A DNA stretch of 64,000 bases from Verrucomicrobia bacterium Tous-C9LFEB (GCA_002304345.1 NEUU01000002.1:306659-370658), one strand, 5' to 3'; shown: positions 24,780 to 34,840, counted from the first letter of the stretch. Made by a program: numbers and translations. The notes: a model not told the origin generated them from the letters alone.

Positions 24780-25856
24780 ATGAAACCCGTCGCCATTGCC
24801 ATGCTGTCCCTGACTCATGGCCACACCCGCAAGTACTATCAAACGCTCAAGGAAAATTCCAAACTACGCTGGGTCGCCGTCTGCGCGGAATCCGCCGAGA
24901 TCAAAAAACATTTCGATTCTCTCGGCCACGGCGTGCCGTGTTATCTCGATGAACTCGAGATGTTCCGCAAACACCCGGACATCGAAGCGGTTGTCATCGC
25001 TTCCGCCAATCAGCGACACCTCGCTCAAATGAAGCTTTGTGCCGAGCGCGGCATTCACATGCTCTCGATGAAGATTCCGTCCTTTGATATGACCGAGTAC
25101 GACGAGATGATTCAGCTCGTCGAGCGCCAGGGCGTTGTCTGCCAGATTGAACTCGAGTTGCACTACAATCCCGTCGTCCACCGCATCAAGCAGCTCATCC
25201 AAAAAGATGCCATCGGTCCCATCCTCGGCTTTCAGGCCACCAATATCACCCTCTCCCCCGTCTGGGCGTTCCCTTGGCAAGGCGTTCCCGAGGTGAGCTA
25301 TGGCCGTCGTCAAAAGCTGAAAGCGAACGATTCGCGTTTTCGTGGAGGCGCATTATGCGATCACCCCCATATTTTCGACATGATTCGGTGGATGACAAAG
25401 AGCGACTTCGAATCCATCTATGCAGAAGTGGGCAAGAATCTGCGCCCTGATATCGAAGTGGAAGACGTCCTCATGGTCGCCGGGAAAATGCGAAATGGTG
25501 TTTCCTTTCTCCTCGATCCCTCCTGGTCGCGACTTGAGGAGCGACTGAAAGTTCCCGGACCGGGTTGGGAGGTGTATCCCAAGCGCATGGAAGTGAATAT
25601 TTCCGTGATCGGTGAAAAGGGCACGCTCATGGCCGACTGCTTTGGCCCGAATGTCTATCACAATGGCGCGCCCAACGACCGCTATACCGTTCAGTATACC
25701 TACTTCGACGAATGGATCGGCATGATGGATGAATTCGTCTCTTGCATTCGAGAGGAGAAGACACCCATGATCAACCTGCCATGGCATCGCCGTACCATTG
25801 AAGCGATGAACGCCTGCTATGACAGCATTGAATGTGGTCAGCCGGTTACCTTCTGA
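24780..25856 (+). CDS. Gfo/Idh/MocA oxidoreductase
   Basis: 358 residues. The N-terminus (VAIAMLSLTHGHTRKYYQTL) replaces the usual GxGxxG loop with LTHGHT, seen in some family branches. The catalytic segment reads MLSMKIPSFDM instead of the EKP motif, with Lys-Ile-Pro retained. The C-terminal domain has GGALCDHPHIFDMIRWM, matching the usual D-H-D substrate site. It is likely an NAD(P)-dependent sugar enzyme, but both binding motifs are divergent. It lies between the Rossmann-less homologue (11 bases upstream) and a GH20-like gene (24 bases downstream). Confidence 0.8.
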   Translation: MKPVAIAMLSLTHGHTRKYYQTLKENSKLRWVAVCAESAEIKKHFDSLGHGVPCYLDELEMFRKHPDIEAVVIASANQRHLAQMKLCAERGIHMLSMKIPSFDMTEYDEMIQLVERQGVVCQIELELHYNPVVHRIKQLIQKDAIGPILGFQATNITLSPVWAFPWQGVPEVSYGRRQKLKANDSRFRGGALCDHPHIFDMIRWMTKSDFESIYAEVGKNLRPDIEVEDVLMVAGKMRNGVSFLLDPSWSRLEERLKVPGPGWEVYPKRMEVNISVIGEKGTLMADCFGPNVYHNGAPNDRYTVQYTYFDEWIGMMDEFVSCIREEKTPMINLPWHRRTIEAMNACYDSIECGQPVTF

Positions 25857-25880
25857 AACTCTCGAGTCCATCCATTCGTT

Positions 25881-28373
25881 ATGAAAAGCCATTCCGCGGT
25901 TTCATTTGAAAATCTGATTCCGCTCCCACGCCGTATCCAGCAACATGCCGGTTTCTTCACCAGCCCGCGGAAATGGCGAATTTCAGGAGAAAGCCACGAT
26001 CCACGTTTGCGGCGCTTATTGAACCGTCGCCTTCCTAAGGGGTGGAGCGAGCTGGAGTCGAGCAATGACGCCACCCTGGTCTTACAGATCGTCAAGTCTT
26101 TGCGGTTACCGAAAGAAGTCACAAGCGTTCTCCGCAAGCAGGCCTATCGCCTTGAAATCGTACGGCAACAGATCTCGATTCAGGCAGAGACCGTCACAGG
26201 CCTTTTCTATGCCTTGCAAACCCTCGGACAATTATTAGTCCAATCCAATCGCTTGCCTTGCGGTGTTTTGCTCGATTGGCCCGAACTCGAAATGCGCGGG
26301 GTACACCTCACCCTTGGTAGCGGTCACATGCCGCCCTATGAAAAGTTGAAGGAAATTCTGGAGAAACTCGCTTCCTTCAAATTCAATTATTTCCTCATCG
26401 AGTACGACGGCAGCTTCTCCTGGGAAAAATATCCGTTTATCGCCATTCCCTCGGCGCTGAGCAAGGATCAATGCCGTGGACTCATCGCCACCGCCGGGGA
26501 AAATTTCATTGAGCTGGTGCCCACGATAGATTCTCTCGGCCATCAAGAGCATTATCTCAGCCATCCCTCGCTCAAGCATCTGCGCGAAGTTCCCACTTCA
26601 AGCATGGAGCTTTGTGCCAGCAACCCGAAATCGAAAGCCTTCATCAAGGATTTGTGGAGCGAAGTGCTCGAGGTCCATGCCGATGCAAGCTACGTCAATA
26701 TCACCGGTGACGAAGTTTTTCGCTTCAACAAACTCTGCCCGCGCTGCCAGAAATTTTCCGATCGCGGCCAGCTCGCGGATCTCTTTTTCAATTACTACAA
26801 CGAGCTTGCCCTCTGGATGTTGAAACAGGGTCGACGCCCGATGATGTGGCACGACATGCTGGCCAGCCATCCGGAACGCCTCGCGGATTATCCCCGTGAG
26901 ATCCTCATCATGTACTGGAACTATTGGGGTACAGAGGCCAAAAAATGGGAGATCGGTCACGGCCTGCCAACGGAACTACTCCGGGAAGATTTGCCTTCCG
27001 TCCCACGCCATCTGCGCAAGCTCTACCAGTCTTACTGGTTTCAGCGTTCTACAAAACCGGACTTCACCCCATGGCCCTATTTGCGATTCTTTCAGGATCA
27101 AGGATTCGACACGCTCGGCGCTTCTGCGGGGAGCCCCGTTGTTGAAGAGTTTCCCTTCGCTGGATTTCACAGCCGCATCCGCAATGCCAAGTCAATGGCG
27201 CAAGGCGTCAAGTCCGCCGGCGGACGCGGTCTCATCCATACCTACTGGAGCACCTTCGCCTCCCTCCTCACCGCATGGGCTGATCTCGCTGCGGCAGGAG
27301 ATTACTCCTGGCATCCACGCGACGAATCGATCGAGTCCTACCTCAAACGTTTCGATGCCCTCTATCTCAGCTCCGGCGGCTACTTCCCGAAGGCAGTGGA
27401 CCTCTACGATGCTCAAAATTATCCCGAGCGCGCGCCGGAATTCCGCATCGCCGACACGCTTCCCACTCCCTCGCTGGAGAAATCCTTGCGCACGTTCTGG
27501 AAGACCACAAAGCAGCATTGCCAGCGCCATCGGGAACTCCTCGACGTTATCGAACCCTCTCTGGATATGGCCGCTCTGCGCTCTGCCGCTCGAAGACAAG
27601 CCACTGCGAGACTTTTGCCCCAACTTGGTCAGGGAAAGGATTTCCCGATTGATCTCAGCCGCATCTGCAATGGACGCACGCAGCGCGTCATTCCAGCCCT
27701 CACCGGCAGTAATCTCGCCCTGAAACCCGGTCGTCATCGTACGCATGGCGTCGCGGTGCAAATCGGGGAGCTTACCCCTGGCCAACGCAATGCCATTCTA
27801 CTCCAAGGCGAATACAATCCCGATGGGGCAGATGTCGTCGCCATTCCGTTGAAGGGGAAAAAATTCGGTCGTCTCTTCTTTTTTCACACCGCCGCTTACG
27901 CGGTACCGGGTACTGAGATTGCCCGCTATGAAATTCACTACAACGACGGAAGCCAGAACGTAATGCCAGTCGTGGCCGATACTCATGTGGGCGACTGGAA
28001 CATGGGTAAGGAAGCTCCAGCTGGAGCTCTCGTCGCGTGGCAGGGTTTCAGTAATGCCTACGATCTGGGGAGACGCATGCTCTATCTCGCTCCATGGCTT
28101 AATCCTCATCCGGAGCGCCCGATCGACCACATCGTACTCCACTCCACCCGTACCGCCGGATATATAATCCTTGTGGCAATCACCGGGCGCAGAGATACAA
28201 GAGCGGTCAAAAAAGTCGCCCCCCTTCGCGGTCCGTCTCTGGAGACTCTACTCGATCAGTTTGAGGCAAACTATCGTAAAATCTATACAGGACGTTGCGT
28301 CCCCGAGCATATCGATCGGGCTCTTAACCGCCTGAATCCCGCGCGCTATTTGCGCTGTGACCGCAAGGTGTAA
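25881..28373 (+). CDS. GH20-like beta-N-acetylhexosaminidase
   Basis: 830 residues without signal peptide. An N-terminal GH20b-like domain (about 1-130; TGLFYALQTLGQLL is typical) precedes the TIM barrel beginning at ELEMRGVHLTLGSGHMPPYE. The Asp-Glu pair of GH20, which uses substrate-assisted catalysis on N-acetyl groups, is likely Asp277-Glu278 (NITGDEVF). A further conserved strand reads PMMWHDMLASHP. About 280 residues follow the barrel and are not recognised. Cytosolic location suggests it trims imported GlcNAc- or GalNAc-containing oligosaccharides, feeding the sugar enzymes upstream. Its end overlaps the converging LacI gene by 28 bases. Confidence 0.75.
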   Translation: MKSHSAVSFENLIPLPRRIQQHAGFFTSPRKWRISGESHDPRLRRLLNRRLPKGWSELESSNDATLVLQIVKSLRLPKEVTSVLRKQAYRLEIVRQQISIQAETVTGLFYALQTLGQLLVQSNRLPCGVLLDWPELEMRGVHLTLGSGHMPPYEKLKEILEKLASFKFNYFLIEYDGSFSWEKYPFIAIPSALSKDQCRGLIATAGENFIELVPTIDSLGHQEHYLSHPSLKHLREVPTSSMELCASNPKSKAFIKDLWSEVLEVHADASYVNITGDEVFRFNKLCPRCQKFSDRGQLADLFFNYYNELALWMLKQGRRPMMWHDMLASHPERLADYPREILIMYWNYWGTEAKKWEIGHGLPTELLREDLPSVPRHLRKLYQSYWFQRSTKPDFTPWPYLRFFQDQGFDTLGASAGSPVVEEFPFAGFHSRIRNAKSMAQGVKSAGGRGLIHTYWSTFASLLTAWADLAAAGDYSWHPRDESIESYLKRFDALYLSSGGYFPKAVDLYDAQNYPERAPEFRIADTLPTPSLEKSLRTFWKTTKQHCQRHRELLDVIEPSLDMAALRSAARRQATARLLPQLGQGKDFPIDLSRICNGRTQRVIPALTGSNLALKPGRHRTHGVAVQIGELTPGQRNAILLQGEYNPDGADVVAIPLKGKKFGRLFFFHTAAYAVPGTEIARYEIHYNDGSQNVMPVVADTHVGDWNMGKEAPAGALVAWQGFSNAYDLGRRMLYLAPWLNPHPERPIDHIVLHSTRTAGYIILVAITGRRDTRAVKKVAPLRGPSLETLLDQFEANYRKIYTGRCVPEHIDRALNRLNPARYLRCDRKV

Positions 28374-29374
28374 CCGTCGCCCCATTGGGGATAAATCAAA
28401 ATTTCGCGAGGCACAATCGGGAAAGCTCTCTCGCTGCAGGCCAGCATGGCATGCAGTTGCTTGACAGCGCATTCACCGAGAATATCCATGTGCTGCAAAA
28501 TGCCGGCGGCCTTCGACTTCGCAATAGTGTCTTTACCAAGAAAGGCGACACCAATTTTTTCCGGCACCTTGAATCCACCCGATTCCAGCCATTCCGGGAT
28601 ATCTTCATTTCCCGTCACGACACACTCCGGCTTTTCTTTGCGAACCCAATCCAGAAAACCCGTTCGCGTCAATTCCATGGGCAGATGCGGCGTCACCACT
28701 TTCAAGCCGCCCGGCAGATATTGTTCCTTCGTCATGGCACCCAGCCATTCAAAACGCAGACGACGCTCCAACGGCATCCAATTGACCAAGCCCACCCGGC
28801 GATAGCCCAGTTCCTTGAGTTTCGCGCATACGAGGCTCATCGCGGCAAAGGCGTCCGTGGCGATGCGGTGAAAGGGCTGGCTAGTCGTGGTATTTCCGAT
28901 CGTAACGACAGCGTACCGGCTCCAATCAATTTCGAAATCCAGCGCGCCATCGGGAGTGGGTAACAGGATCAATCCTTGAATACCACGCGCCCGGAAAATC
29001 CGATCCGCATCCTTGCCACCACCCAGGTCACGCAAGACGCAGACATTTTCCAAATGATAACCAAGTTGGCCGCAGGCGCGTTGCATGCCGACATTCAACA
29101 ATTCCGCCCATTCCTGCCGCTTTTCTTTCAACCAGCGATCATCCATCACCGTCGCCAGATTGGCGTAGACCCGTTTTGTTTGCCGCCGGCGCGTCACTAA
29201 CGCCGCAAGCAACGGGTCAGGCTCATAACCAATTGTCTTGGCCGCCTCCTTGACTCGCTTGCGCGTAGCCGCCGAAATGCGCGGGTCATCCCGCAATGCC
29301 ATGGAACAGGTGGCAATCGCCACGCCCACCATCTTCGCCACGTCTGCCAAAATCGGAGTTCGGTTTTCGTTCAT
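28346..29374 (-). CDS. LacI-family transcriptional regulator
   Basis: 342 residues with an N-terminal helix-turn-helix (ADVAKMVGVAIATCSMALRD, then DPRISAATRKRVKEAAKTIG) and a sugar-binding sensor domain. The signature YEPDPLLAALVTRRR is shared in pattern with the LacI protein at 6575 (YHPDPKLATLMHHLR). It is followed on its left only by a converging gene. To its right, on the same strand, are a pseudopilin and a secreted glycoside hydrolase, which transcribe toward it. It is thus the last gene of a minus-strand run and may regulate that run. The ligand is unknown. Confidence 0.9.
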   Translation of the reverse strand: MNENRTPILADVAKMVGVAIATCSMALRDDPRISAATRKRVKEAAKTIGYEPDPLLAALVTRRRQTKRVYANLATVMDDRWLKEKRQEWAELLNVGMQRACGQLGYHLENVCVLRDLGGGKDADRIFRARGIQGLILLPTPDGALDFEIDWSRYAVVTIGNTTTSQPFHRIATDAFAAMSLVCAKLKELGYRRVGLVNWMPLERRLRFEWLGAMTKEQYLPGGLKVVTPHLPMELTRTGFLDWVRKEKPECVVTGNEDIPEWLESGGFKVPEKIGVAFLGKDTIAKSKAAGILQHMDILGECAVKQLHAMLACSERAFPIVPREILIYPQWGDGYTLRSQRK

Positions 29375-29485
29375 AGGAAAGGCGCAGTCTGTGATTCAAG
29401 CATAACAGATGAACGGAAAGGGCGAACCTTTTTCTGCGCTTTCTATTAAAGCCAGGTTCATGCGACGGGTGATTTCGAAACAAAT

Positions 29486-30148
29486 TTAGGGAGCCCATCG
29501 CGGATCCGTAGACGGCACCTGATCTTTGATATTTTCCACGTGACCGTCGACGAACAAATAGTTTGCCGAGGAGAAGGGATGACGTCGCGCCACCTCCCCA
29601 TCGCGGTTTGGGGAATAGAGGTCCGAGTTCATTGCCACTTCTACAATCAAAAAGAGATTCGCTCCGGAAACGCTCAAAGGACGGTAATTCCATGATTTGT
29701 AAATTTGAGTCGGGTCGATCGAATAATTCAGGGCATACGCCACTTCGCGACCCGAAGGTCGATATTCCGGACAAAGAAAAATGCCCATCGCGCGCTTGAG
29801 TGGCGGCGGTCCCATTTGATTCTCTGGAATCCCCGCATACGGAGCCAGTTTCTGCATCCAGGTGGTAGCGCCAGTTGCAGCGTTGTACGCGCGCGGATAT
29901 TCCTGATTATTATCGCCCAGATAGCTCGCCATGGCCACGCCGATCTGTCGCAGATTCGACTGACATTGCAGGGATTTTCCCCTCGCCCGCGCGGCATTGA
30001 AAGCGGGCAATGCAAGCATGACCAGAATCCCAATGATCGACACGGCAACCAATAACTCGATCAACGTAAAAGCCGTTTGGCGGCAAGCCATCTCCAGATT
30101 TTTCCGTCTCCACCCGTATCGATCTTTTTTTGAACCCGTGGTGGTCAT
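29486..30148 (-). CDS. Pseudopilin (prepilin-type N-terminal domain), module 2
   Basis: 220 residues from the ATG at 30148, with an alternative start at 30091 nearer the motif. The prepilin motif AFTLIELLVAVSIIGILVML is textbook, including the +5 Glu. SNLRQIGVAMASYLGDNNQE and a C-terminal YLFVDGHVENIK match the Verrucomicrobia/Planctomycetes pseudopilin families. It follows the secreted hydrolase gene by 16 bases and precedes the LacI gene by 111 bases. No secretion ATPase or peptidase is present in the window. A link to hydrolase export or surface attachment is inferred from the repeated pairing seen here. Confidence 0.9.
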   Translation of the reverse strand: MTTTGSKKDRYGWRRKNLEMACRQTAFTLIELLVAVSIIGILVMLALPAFNAARARGKSLQCQSNLRQIGVAMASYLGDNNQEYPRAYNAATGATTWMQKLAPYAGIPENQMGPPPLKRAMGIFLCPEYRPSGREVAYALNYSIDPTQIYKSWNYRPLSVSGANLFLIVEVAMNSDLYSPNRDGEVARRHPFSSANYLFVDGHVENIKDQVPSTDPRWAP

Positions 30149-30164
30149 GTCATTTTGAATCCGC

Positions 30165-32822
30165 TTAGGGCGTCGCCTTGAGTTGCGGCAGCAATTCCAC
30201 GTCGTCCACGTCCACCACACCCGCTCCCTCCTGAACGCCCACAATGATCGTCCCTCGAATTCCCGATTGAGCGAGTTTCTGCTTCACCACCAGCTGTTGC
30301 CAATCGCCCGTTCCCTCCACCGTCAGCACATTCCCTGCGGTTGAGGTGAGCTGAGCGGCAGCCTGCAGAGAAAATATCATGCGGACTGGCGCCCCCTTGG
30401 GGATTCGCACCCACGCCGACAAAATCCATTCTCCAGCGGAGTCGAGGGTAACGGATTGACTCACCCATACCCCTTTCGGATTGGAACCGTTTGCAAAGCG
30501 AATCGCACATTCCCCGGTGTGACCACCCTTGATGTAACCAAAGTTTTTGCGCTCGGGATCTTCTGCACTCAATTTCCAATAGACCGGTCGCGCCGCGGTG
30601 GGATCCATCAGATAATCGCCCTCACGCATTTCAAATCCCGGATTGGCCACCGCGTTGCCGACCAATCGCTCCACTTTGGCAATTTTCAATGGCACGGGAC
30701 TCACGAGGTAGATCAAACCCGAAAAATTAAACGGCTTGGACAAATCCAATTTTCCCGTGGACACGAACTCCCCGTAGAGATCTGTGACCGTCACCGCGGC
30801 CCCCTCTTTGTCTGCGCCCAGTGAAAGCCGGACCACACCACTGTTCGCCGCGAACACATAGAGCCATCCTCCATCCGTACGCTTGAGCTTCCATCCCGTG
30901 CAAACTCCGTCCAGCCCCTCGATCTTGCCAACGTACTCGTCGCACACACGAAGCTGTCGCGCCAGCTCGGCCGTCACCGCATAATAGGGGGTGGGTTTGA
31001 GATTTCCGTAAAAGCGATCCATATCGGCTTCGTGAAAAAAGAACTTGGAAAATCCATTATCAAGGCACCAAAAGGCAGTCGATATGGCCTCGTATTCGTC
31101 CTGAAATCCCCCCATATATTGCCGCTCGGTCTGCCAAAGCGGCACATTGGGCTTGGCCGCACGCGCTGCTGTCAACGCGGCAGCGATGGTGTCATTGCGA
31201 CCGGCGTAACCATGCACGTTGAAAATGTCGAAGGACTTCGCTGCTCCCAGCTTCATTAGCGCCGCAGGCATACCGGTATCCGTAGCGCCTTGCGAAAGGC
31301 TGAAACCGGACGTCAAGACCTGGGCCGCTGGATCAATCTCCTTGATGATTCGATGCGCCGATTCGAGGAGTTGATAGTAGTCCTCGGTTGATCCGCTAAA
31401 ACTCGCAAAGACAAACGGCGGATGAAAATCAACCTCGTTATAGATTTCCCAATGTTTGACCTGTCCGTGATAACGCCGTACAACCGCACGAACGTACTTT
31501 TCCCAATCTGCCAAATTCTTCGGTTTGAACCTTTCGGGACGACGCAGGAAGTCAGGGGCAGCTTTTCCTTTAAGCCGATTCACCTCAGCCTCGGAACGGG
31601 AGCTGGCCCATGTAGGCGGATAGCCCAAAACCCCCAGCACCTGAATCCCCGCTTTCTTCGCTGCCGCCATGTCCTCGTCAGCTTGGGCCCACTGAAATTC
31701 TCCCGGCGACGGTTCCACATTGCACCAAAGAAAACTGCGTTCGTTGCCCCACGCCCGATGCCAGCGAATCCCGATTTGCGTATAAGCGTCCGGCTTGTTG
31801 AAATGGTGGTGGTGCCCGAGATAATCCGCCAACTTGCCCGCAGCAGCCTTCTCTTCCGGCTGGACGACGTAAGAACAATCGTATATCGCCTCGCGGCCCT
31901 GCGGGGATTTGACCGCAATCTTGACGTTATAGTAACCCGGTTGACTCATCACAGGCAGCGACAATGCGCCCGGTATATAGAAAGCTCCCGACTTGATCGG
32001 AATTTTATACAGCTGCGTTCCAGTCGCTTTTCCAAGACGGGTGAAAAGATCGCATTTGATTTCTACGACCGAGTCATTTGACGTGAAATTCACCAATCGC
32101 AGTGGTACTGGCAGCGATTGTCCTACCGGCACAACGAGCATAGCTGGAGTGCGCTCAGGAAAAGCCCACACACCAAACGTTTTTTCCTGCCATATTGATT
32201 TCCCAAGCACGGGCTGCTGGAGCGACCGGTCATCCCACAAAGTGGTATGGCCATCGACTTTCAGCTCCTCTCTTTTCTGAAGCTCCACACCCGATCGCAC
32301 TAAATCAGAAACCCTCAATCTCTCCACCTCAAACGCGCCCAATTTTCCTGCGCGAAATCGATCCGGCAACAGGGCCAGCGGCCCTTTCAAAGCACCCCGG
32401 CCCAAAAGCTTTCCATTCAACCAGAAACTGTGTTGGCCCTCACCCCAGGTGAATGCCAGACGATAGATTTTATTCGCCTCAAAATCCAATGCTTCCGGAG
32501 AGATAGCGCTGGCCCCTGCATTGCTGCGCGCAAGTGCCAGAAAATCCCGGTTATCGCCGGGCGGACAGAAAACGAGCCCCAGAACTGTGGTCATTTCCAA
32601 CGAAGAGTTTCCCGTGGCCCGAAACACGAAAAAATAATCACTCAACATTTCCTCGCGCGACCGCAGGAATTTCAAATCCATTTCCACGGTCCCAGCCTCC
32701 TGATTGAGAATGCCGGGAGCCCAGTAGTCGGTCACTCCCTGTTCCACTGCGTGAGATGAAACGGCTCCTATCAGGAATAACCCTGCCACGCCGATAGAGA
32801 ACAAAATTACTTTGATTTTCAT
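30165..32822 (-). CDS. Secreted GH-A-clan glycoside hydrolase
   Basis: 885 residues from the ATG at 32822, which starts a signal peptide (MKIKVILFSIGVAGLFLIGA, cleavage after SSHA). The N-terminal region (about 20-180) looks like a LamG/concanavalin module (AGTVEMDLKFLRSREEML, FWLNGKLLG). The TIM barrel runs from about residue 345 with candidates Glu at about 466 (HWEIYNEVDFHPP, acid/base) and about 566 (LWQTERQYMGG, nucleophile), a GH39-like pattern. The C-terminus holds a CBM4/9-like jelly roll (AVANPGFEMREGDYL to GVVDVDDVELL). It should cut a polysaccharide outside the cytoplasm. It is followed by the pseudopilin and LacI genes; substrate unknown. Confidence 0.75.
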   Translation of the reverse strand: MKIKVILFSIGVAGLFLIGAVSSHAVEQGVTDYWAPGILNQEAGTVEMDLKFLRSREEMLSDYFFVFRATGNSSLEMTTVLGLVFCPPGDNRDFLALARSNAGASAISPEALDFEANKIYRLAFTWGEGQHSFWLNGKLLGRGALKGPLALLPDRFRAGKLGAFEVERLRVSDLVRSGVELQKREELKVDGHTTLWDDRSLQQPVLGKSIWQEKTFGVWAFPERTPAMLVVPVGQSLPVPLRLVNFTSNDSVVEIKCDLFTRLGKATGTQLYKIPIKSGAFYIPGALSLPVMSQPGYYNVKIAVKSPQGREAIYDCSYVVQPEEKAAAGKLADYLGHHHHFNKPDAYTQIGIRWHRAWGNERSFLWCNVEPSPGEFQWAQADEDMAAAKKAGIQVLGVLGYPPTWASSRSEAEVNRLKGKAAPDFLRRPERFKPKNLADWEKYVRAVVRRYHGQVKHWEIYNEVDFHPPFVFASFSGSTEDYYQLLESAHRIIKEIDPAAQVLTSGFSLSQGATDTGMPAALMKLGAAKSFDIFNVHGYAGRNDTIAAALTAARAAKPNVPLWQTERQYMGGFQDEYEAISTAFWCLDNGFSKFFFHEADMDRFYGNLKPTPYYAVTAELARQLRVCDEYVGKIEGLDGVCTGWKLKRTDGGWLYVFAANSGVVRLSLGADKEGAAVTVTDLYGEFVSTGKLDLSKPFNFSGLIYLVSPVPLKIAKVERLVGNAVANPGFEMREGDYLMDPTAARPVYWKLSAEDPERKNFGYIKGGHTGECAIRFANGSNPKGVWVSQSVTLDSAGEWILSAWVRIPKGAPVRMIFSLQAAAQLTSTAGNVLTVEGTGDWQQLVVKQKLAQSGIRGTIIVGVQEGAGVVDVDDVELLPQLKATP

Positions 32823-32872
32823 ATGGATAATCGAACGGGAACGAAACAAGTCACCGCCGCATTCCAGTGCGA

Positions 32873-33514
32873 TTATTTTTCACTGAGACGATAGTAAAAA
32901 CGGATGGTGATCGGCGTTTTGGCCTCTACAAAAAAAGACTGCGAGACCCGGGAGTTGTGCCAGGCCCGCATAAAATGAGATCCGGCCTTGGCACTGCCGC
33001 CTTCCACCTTCGCCCGATTGGAGTCATCCACGGGTGGATTTCCTGTCTGCAAATCCGATACGCTCCAGGAGGCCGGGCGGTTCTCGTTCTCCTTTTTTTC
33101 AAATCCGCCATTCTTGATCACAACACTATCCGCCTGCACCTCATCAAAATCGATTTGTATGCAGCGGATCTTTTTCGCAGCGGCATCCTCCAGCAAATAA
33201 ACTCCCATCAGCGTGATCGAAACATTCCCGCTTTTCGAGGGCGTAAGGGTTACGAATCCCTCCTGCCACTCTGTCGTCGCAGGAAAGTGAGCGGTGACAA
33301 ATCGCGTCCTTTGCTCCGGACTAAGCCAGTCGGCATGCGTTACCCGGGCCAGCGGCGAACAGGTGCCAATTTCCAGATTAATTTCATCCTTCGGACTGCT
33401 GCTGATATCAACACGAGCGAGATTTGCCGCAGACCAGGCCGAATTCGATCCCTGCCCCAGTAACAGGATGGCTCCAATCACCAAATATCGGGAAAAGTCT
33501 TTTACTTTTTTCAT
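32873..33514 (-). CDS. Secreted protein with jelly-roll character
   Basis: 213 residues from the ATG at 33514, which begins a signal peptide (MKKVKDFSRYLVIGAILLLG, cleavage near AWSA). The segment VVIKNGGFEKKENENRPASW with the later QSFFVEAKTPITIRFYYRLS has the shape of a CBM4/9-type jelly roll like those in the neighbouring hydrolases. It is the first gene of the minus-strand run, 50 bases before the secreted hydrolase, and may supply an additional sugar-binding protein. No catalytic motif is visible, and the family is uncertain. Confidence 0.6.
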   Translation of the reverse strand: MKKVKDFSRYLVIGAILLLGQGSNSAWSAANLARVDISSSPKDEINLEIGTCSPLARVTHADWLSPEQRTRFVTAHFPATTEWQEGFVTLTPSKSGNVSITLMGVYLLEDAAAKKIRCIQIDFDEVQADSVVIKNGGFEKKENENRPASWSVSDLQTGNPPVDDSNRAKVEGGSAKAGSHFMRAWHNSRVSQSFFVEAKTPITIRFYYRLSEK

Positions 33515-33710
33515 AGCCAGTTTTTCTCTTGCAGCGATTCCTACCTGCGGGAGTTTCACATTACTCTCTATTCAGGCCGTCTCATTGCGTCAGGGACTAT
33601 CGCAGCCTTCCACACCAGAAAGGTATGATGCACCGTCGGAACCCACAAGCAGCGTGGATATGAAACTATTCAAATAGAGGGCTTATTGCCGATCAAGGCA
33701 CAGCGCCTTG

Positions 33711-34265
33711 CTATTCTTGCGGCGCATTCCAGTTATAGAAAAAACCAAGATCTTCTTTGGCAATGGGAAATGTCGCCATCAATCCAAGCGCTTCGGCCTC
33801 AGCGATTAATTTCTGAAACGAATATTCATTCTTAGAAATATGGCTCTCTAATAAGGGCAACAGCTCCTTCGGATAAAAAGCGGTCAATGGTTCGTACGCT
33901 TCATCAAAGCCCGCGACACCACGGCCCGGAAGGCATTTTGACCAAAGACATTTCATGTATCCGCTGGTCATATGGGGAAGATCGACTGCCAGCAGTAACA
34001 CATGTCCATGTGCGGCTTTCGCGAGCGTCGAGTACAGCCCCCCGATTGGTCCGCAATTCACTGACGCATCGGAAATAATCGTGTATCCAGAATCCGCATA
34101 AACCCCATGTGGCGGACCCGAAATCAGAATTTCTGCGGCACCAGATTCTCGCAGGGTCTCGATTTGATGCTCCCAGAGCATGCGCCCCTGATAAGGCAGT
34201 GAAGCCTTATCGCGCCCCATTCGCGTCGATTTCCCACCAGCCAATAAGACAGCGCTAAAATTCAT
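33711..34265 (-). CDS. mobA: Molybdenum cofactor guanylyltransferase
   Basis: 184 residues. The nucleotidyltransferase motif is LLAGGKSTRMGRDKASLPYQ. ILISGPP, CGPIGGLYSTL and VDLPHMT follow in the order expected for MobA, which attaches GMP to molybdopterin to make the bis-MGD cofactor used by nitrate reductases of the NasA type. Its start overlaps the MOSC gene end by 4 bases (ATGA), so they are coupled. With moaA divergent alongside, it serves the nitrate reductase encoded next to it. Confidence 0.9.
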   Translation of the reverse strand: MNFSAVLLAGGKSTRMGRDKASLPYQGRMLWEHQIETLRESGAAEILISGPPHGVYADSGYTIISDASVNCGPIGGLYSTLAKAAHGHVLLLAVDLPHMTSGYMKCLWSKCLPGRGVAGFDEAYEPLTAFYPKELLPLLESHISKNEYSFQKLIAEAEALGLMATFPIAKEDLGFFYNWNAPQE

Positions 34266-34840
34266 GCCGCGCCTTGCCCGTCATCCACCCGCAGGATACC
34301 ACTGGTCAAAATTCGCGCCCGCAAGCCCCCCCGTCCCGCAAGCCATTTTTCCGCTCCGGGAGCGATGGCCTGATCCATCCAGTAGCAGGGTGTGCATTCG
34401 GCAGTGCCTTCAAACTGGATATCCTGAATCGTAAATACGCAACCGATCAATGTCCTCAAATCCACTCCAACCGTAATGGCATTGCGGCGTGCCGCTCCGG
34501 GCGAGACGCTCTTTACGTTCAACTCGCTGCAAAGCTCCTCGAATACTTCATTGGAAAAAAAGGTGATCTGTCCCTTGTAGTTTTCCTTGTACCCAAAAAA
34601 ACGGTCGTGCCGGATTCCTTCTCCTGCCACGCATTCGATTTCTGTTCGCTCGATCAAGGGATGATCTCCAGCGGGTTGCTCGTGATGGCCAAAAAAGTTA
34701 TGGCCCGGCGAAATGTAGAGGTGGCGAATACGGATCATCATGGAGGCAATTTGCCTCGCGTCATTCTCGCTGAATGACTTTCTTTGTTCAATGCAAAGTG
34801 AGTTTTTCCCTTTCAAAAAACATTCGTCCGAAAAGCTCAT
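34262..34840 (-). CDS. MOSC-domain protein
   Basis: 192 residues. The MOSC fold is recognised from ECVAGEGIRHDRFFGYKENY, the NVKSVSPGAARRNAITVGVD block and the conserved Cys in AECTPCYWMDQ. MOSC domains bind a sulfurated or molybdenum cofactor in cofactor sulfurases and transfer proteins. About 34 residues precede the first conserved segment; an ATG at 34738 would remove them. AAGGAG upstream of 34840 supports the longer form, though the spacing of about 14 bases is long. It is coupled to mobA and divergent from moaA, so a role in molybdenum-cofactor handling for nitrate reductase is likely. Confidence 0.8.
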   Translation of the reverse strand: MSFSDECFLKGKNSLCIEQRKSFSENDARQIASMMIRIRHLYISPGHNFFGHHEQPAGDHPLIERTEIECVAGEGIRHDRFFGYKENYKGQITFFSNEVFEELCSELNVKSVSPGAARRNAITVGVDLRTLIGCVFTIQDIQFEGTAECTPCYWMDQAIAPGAEKWLAGRGGLRARILTSGILRVDDGQGAA

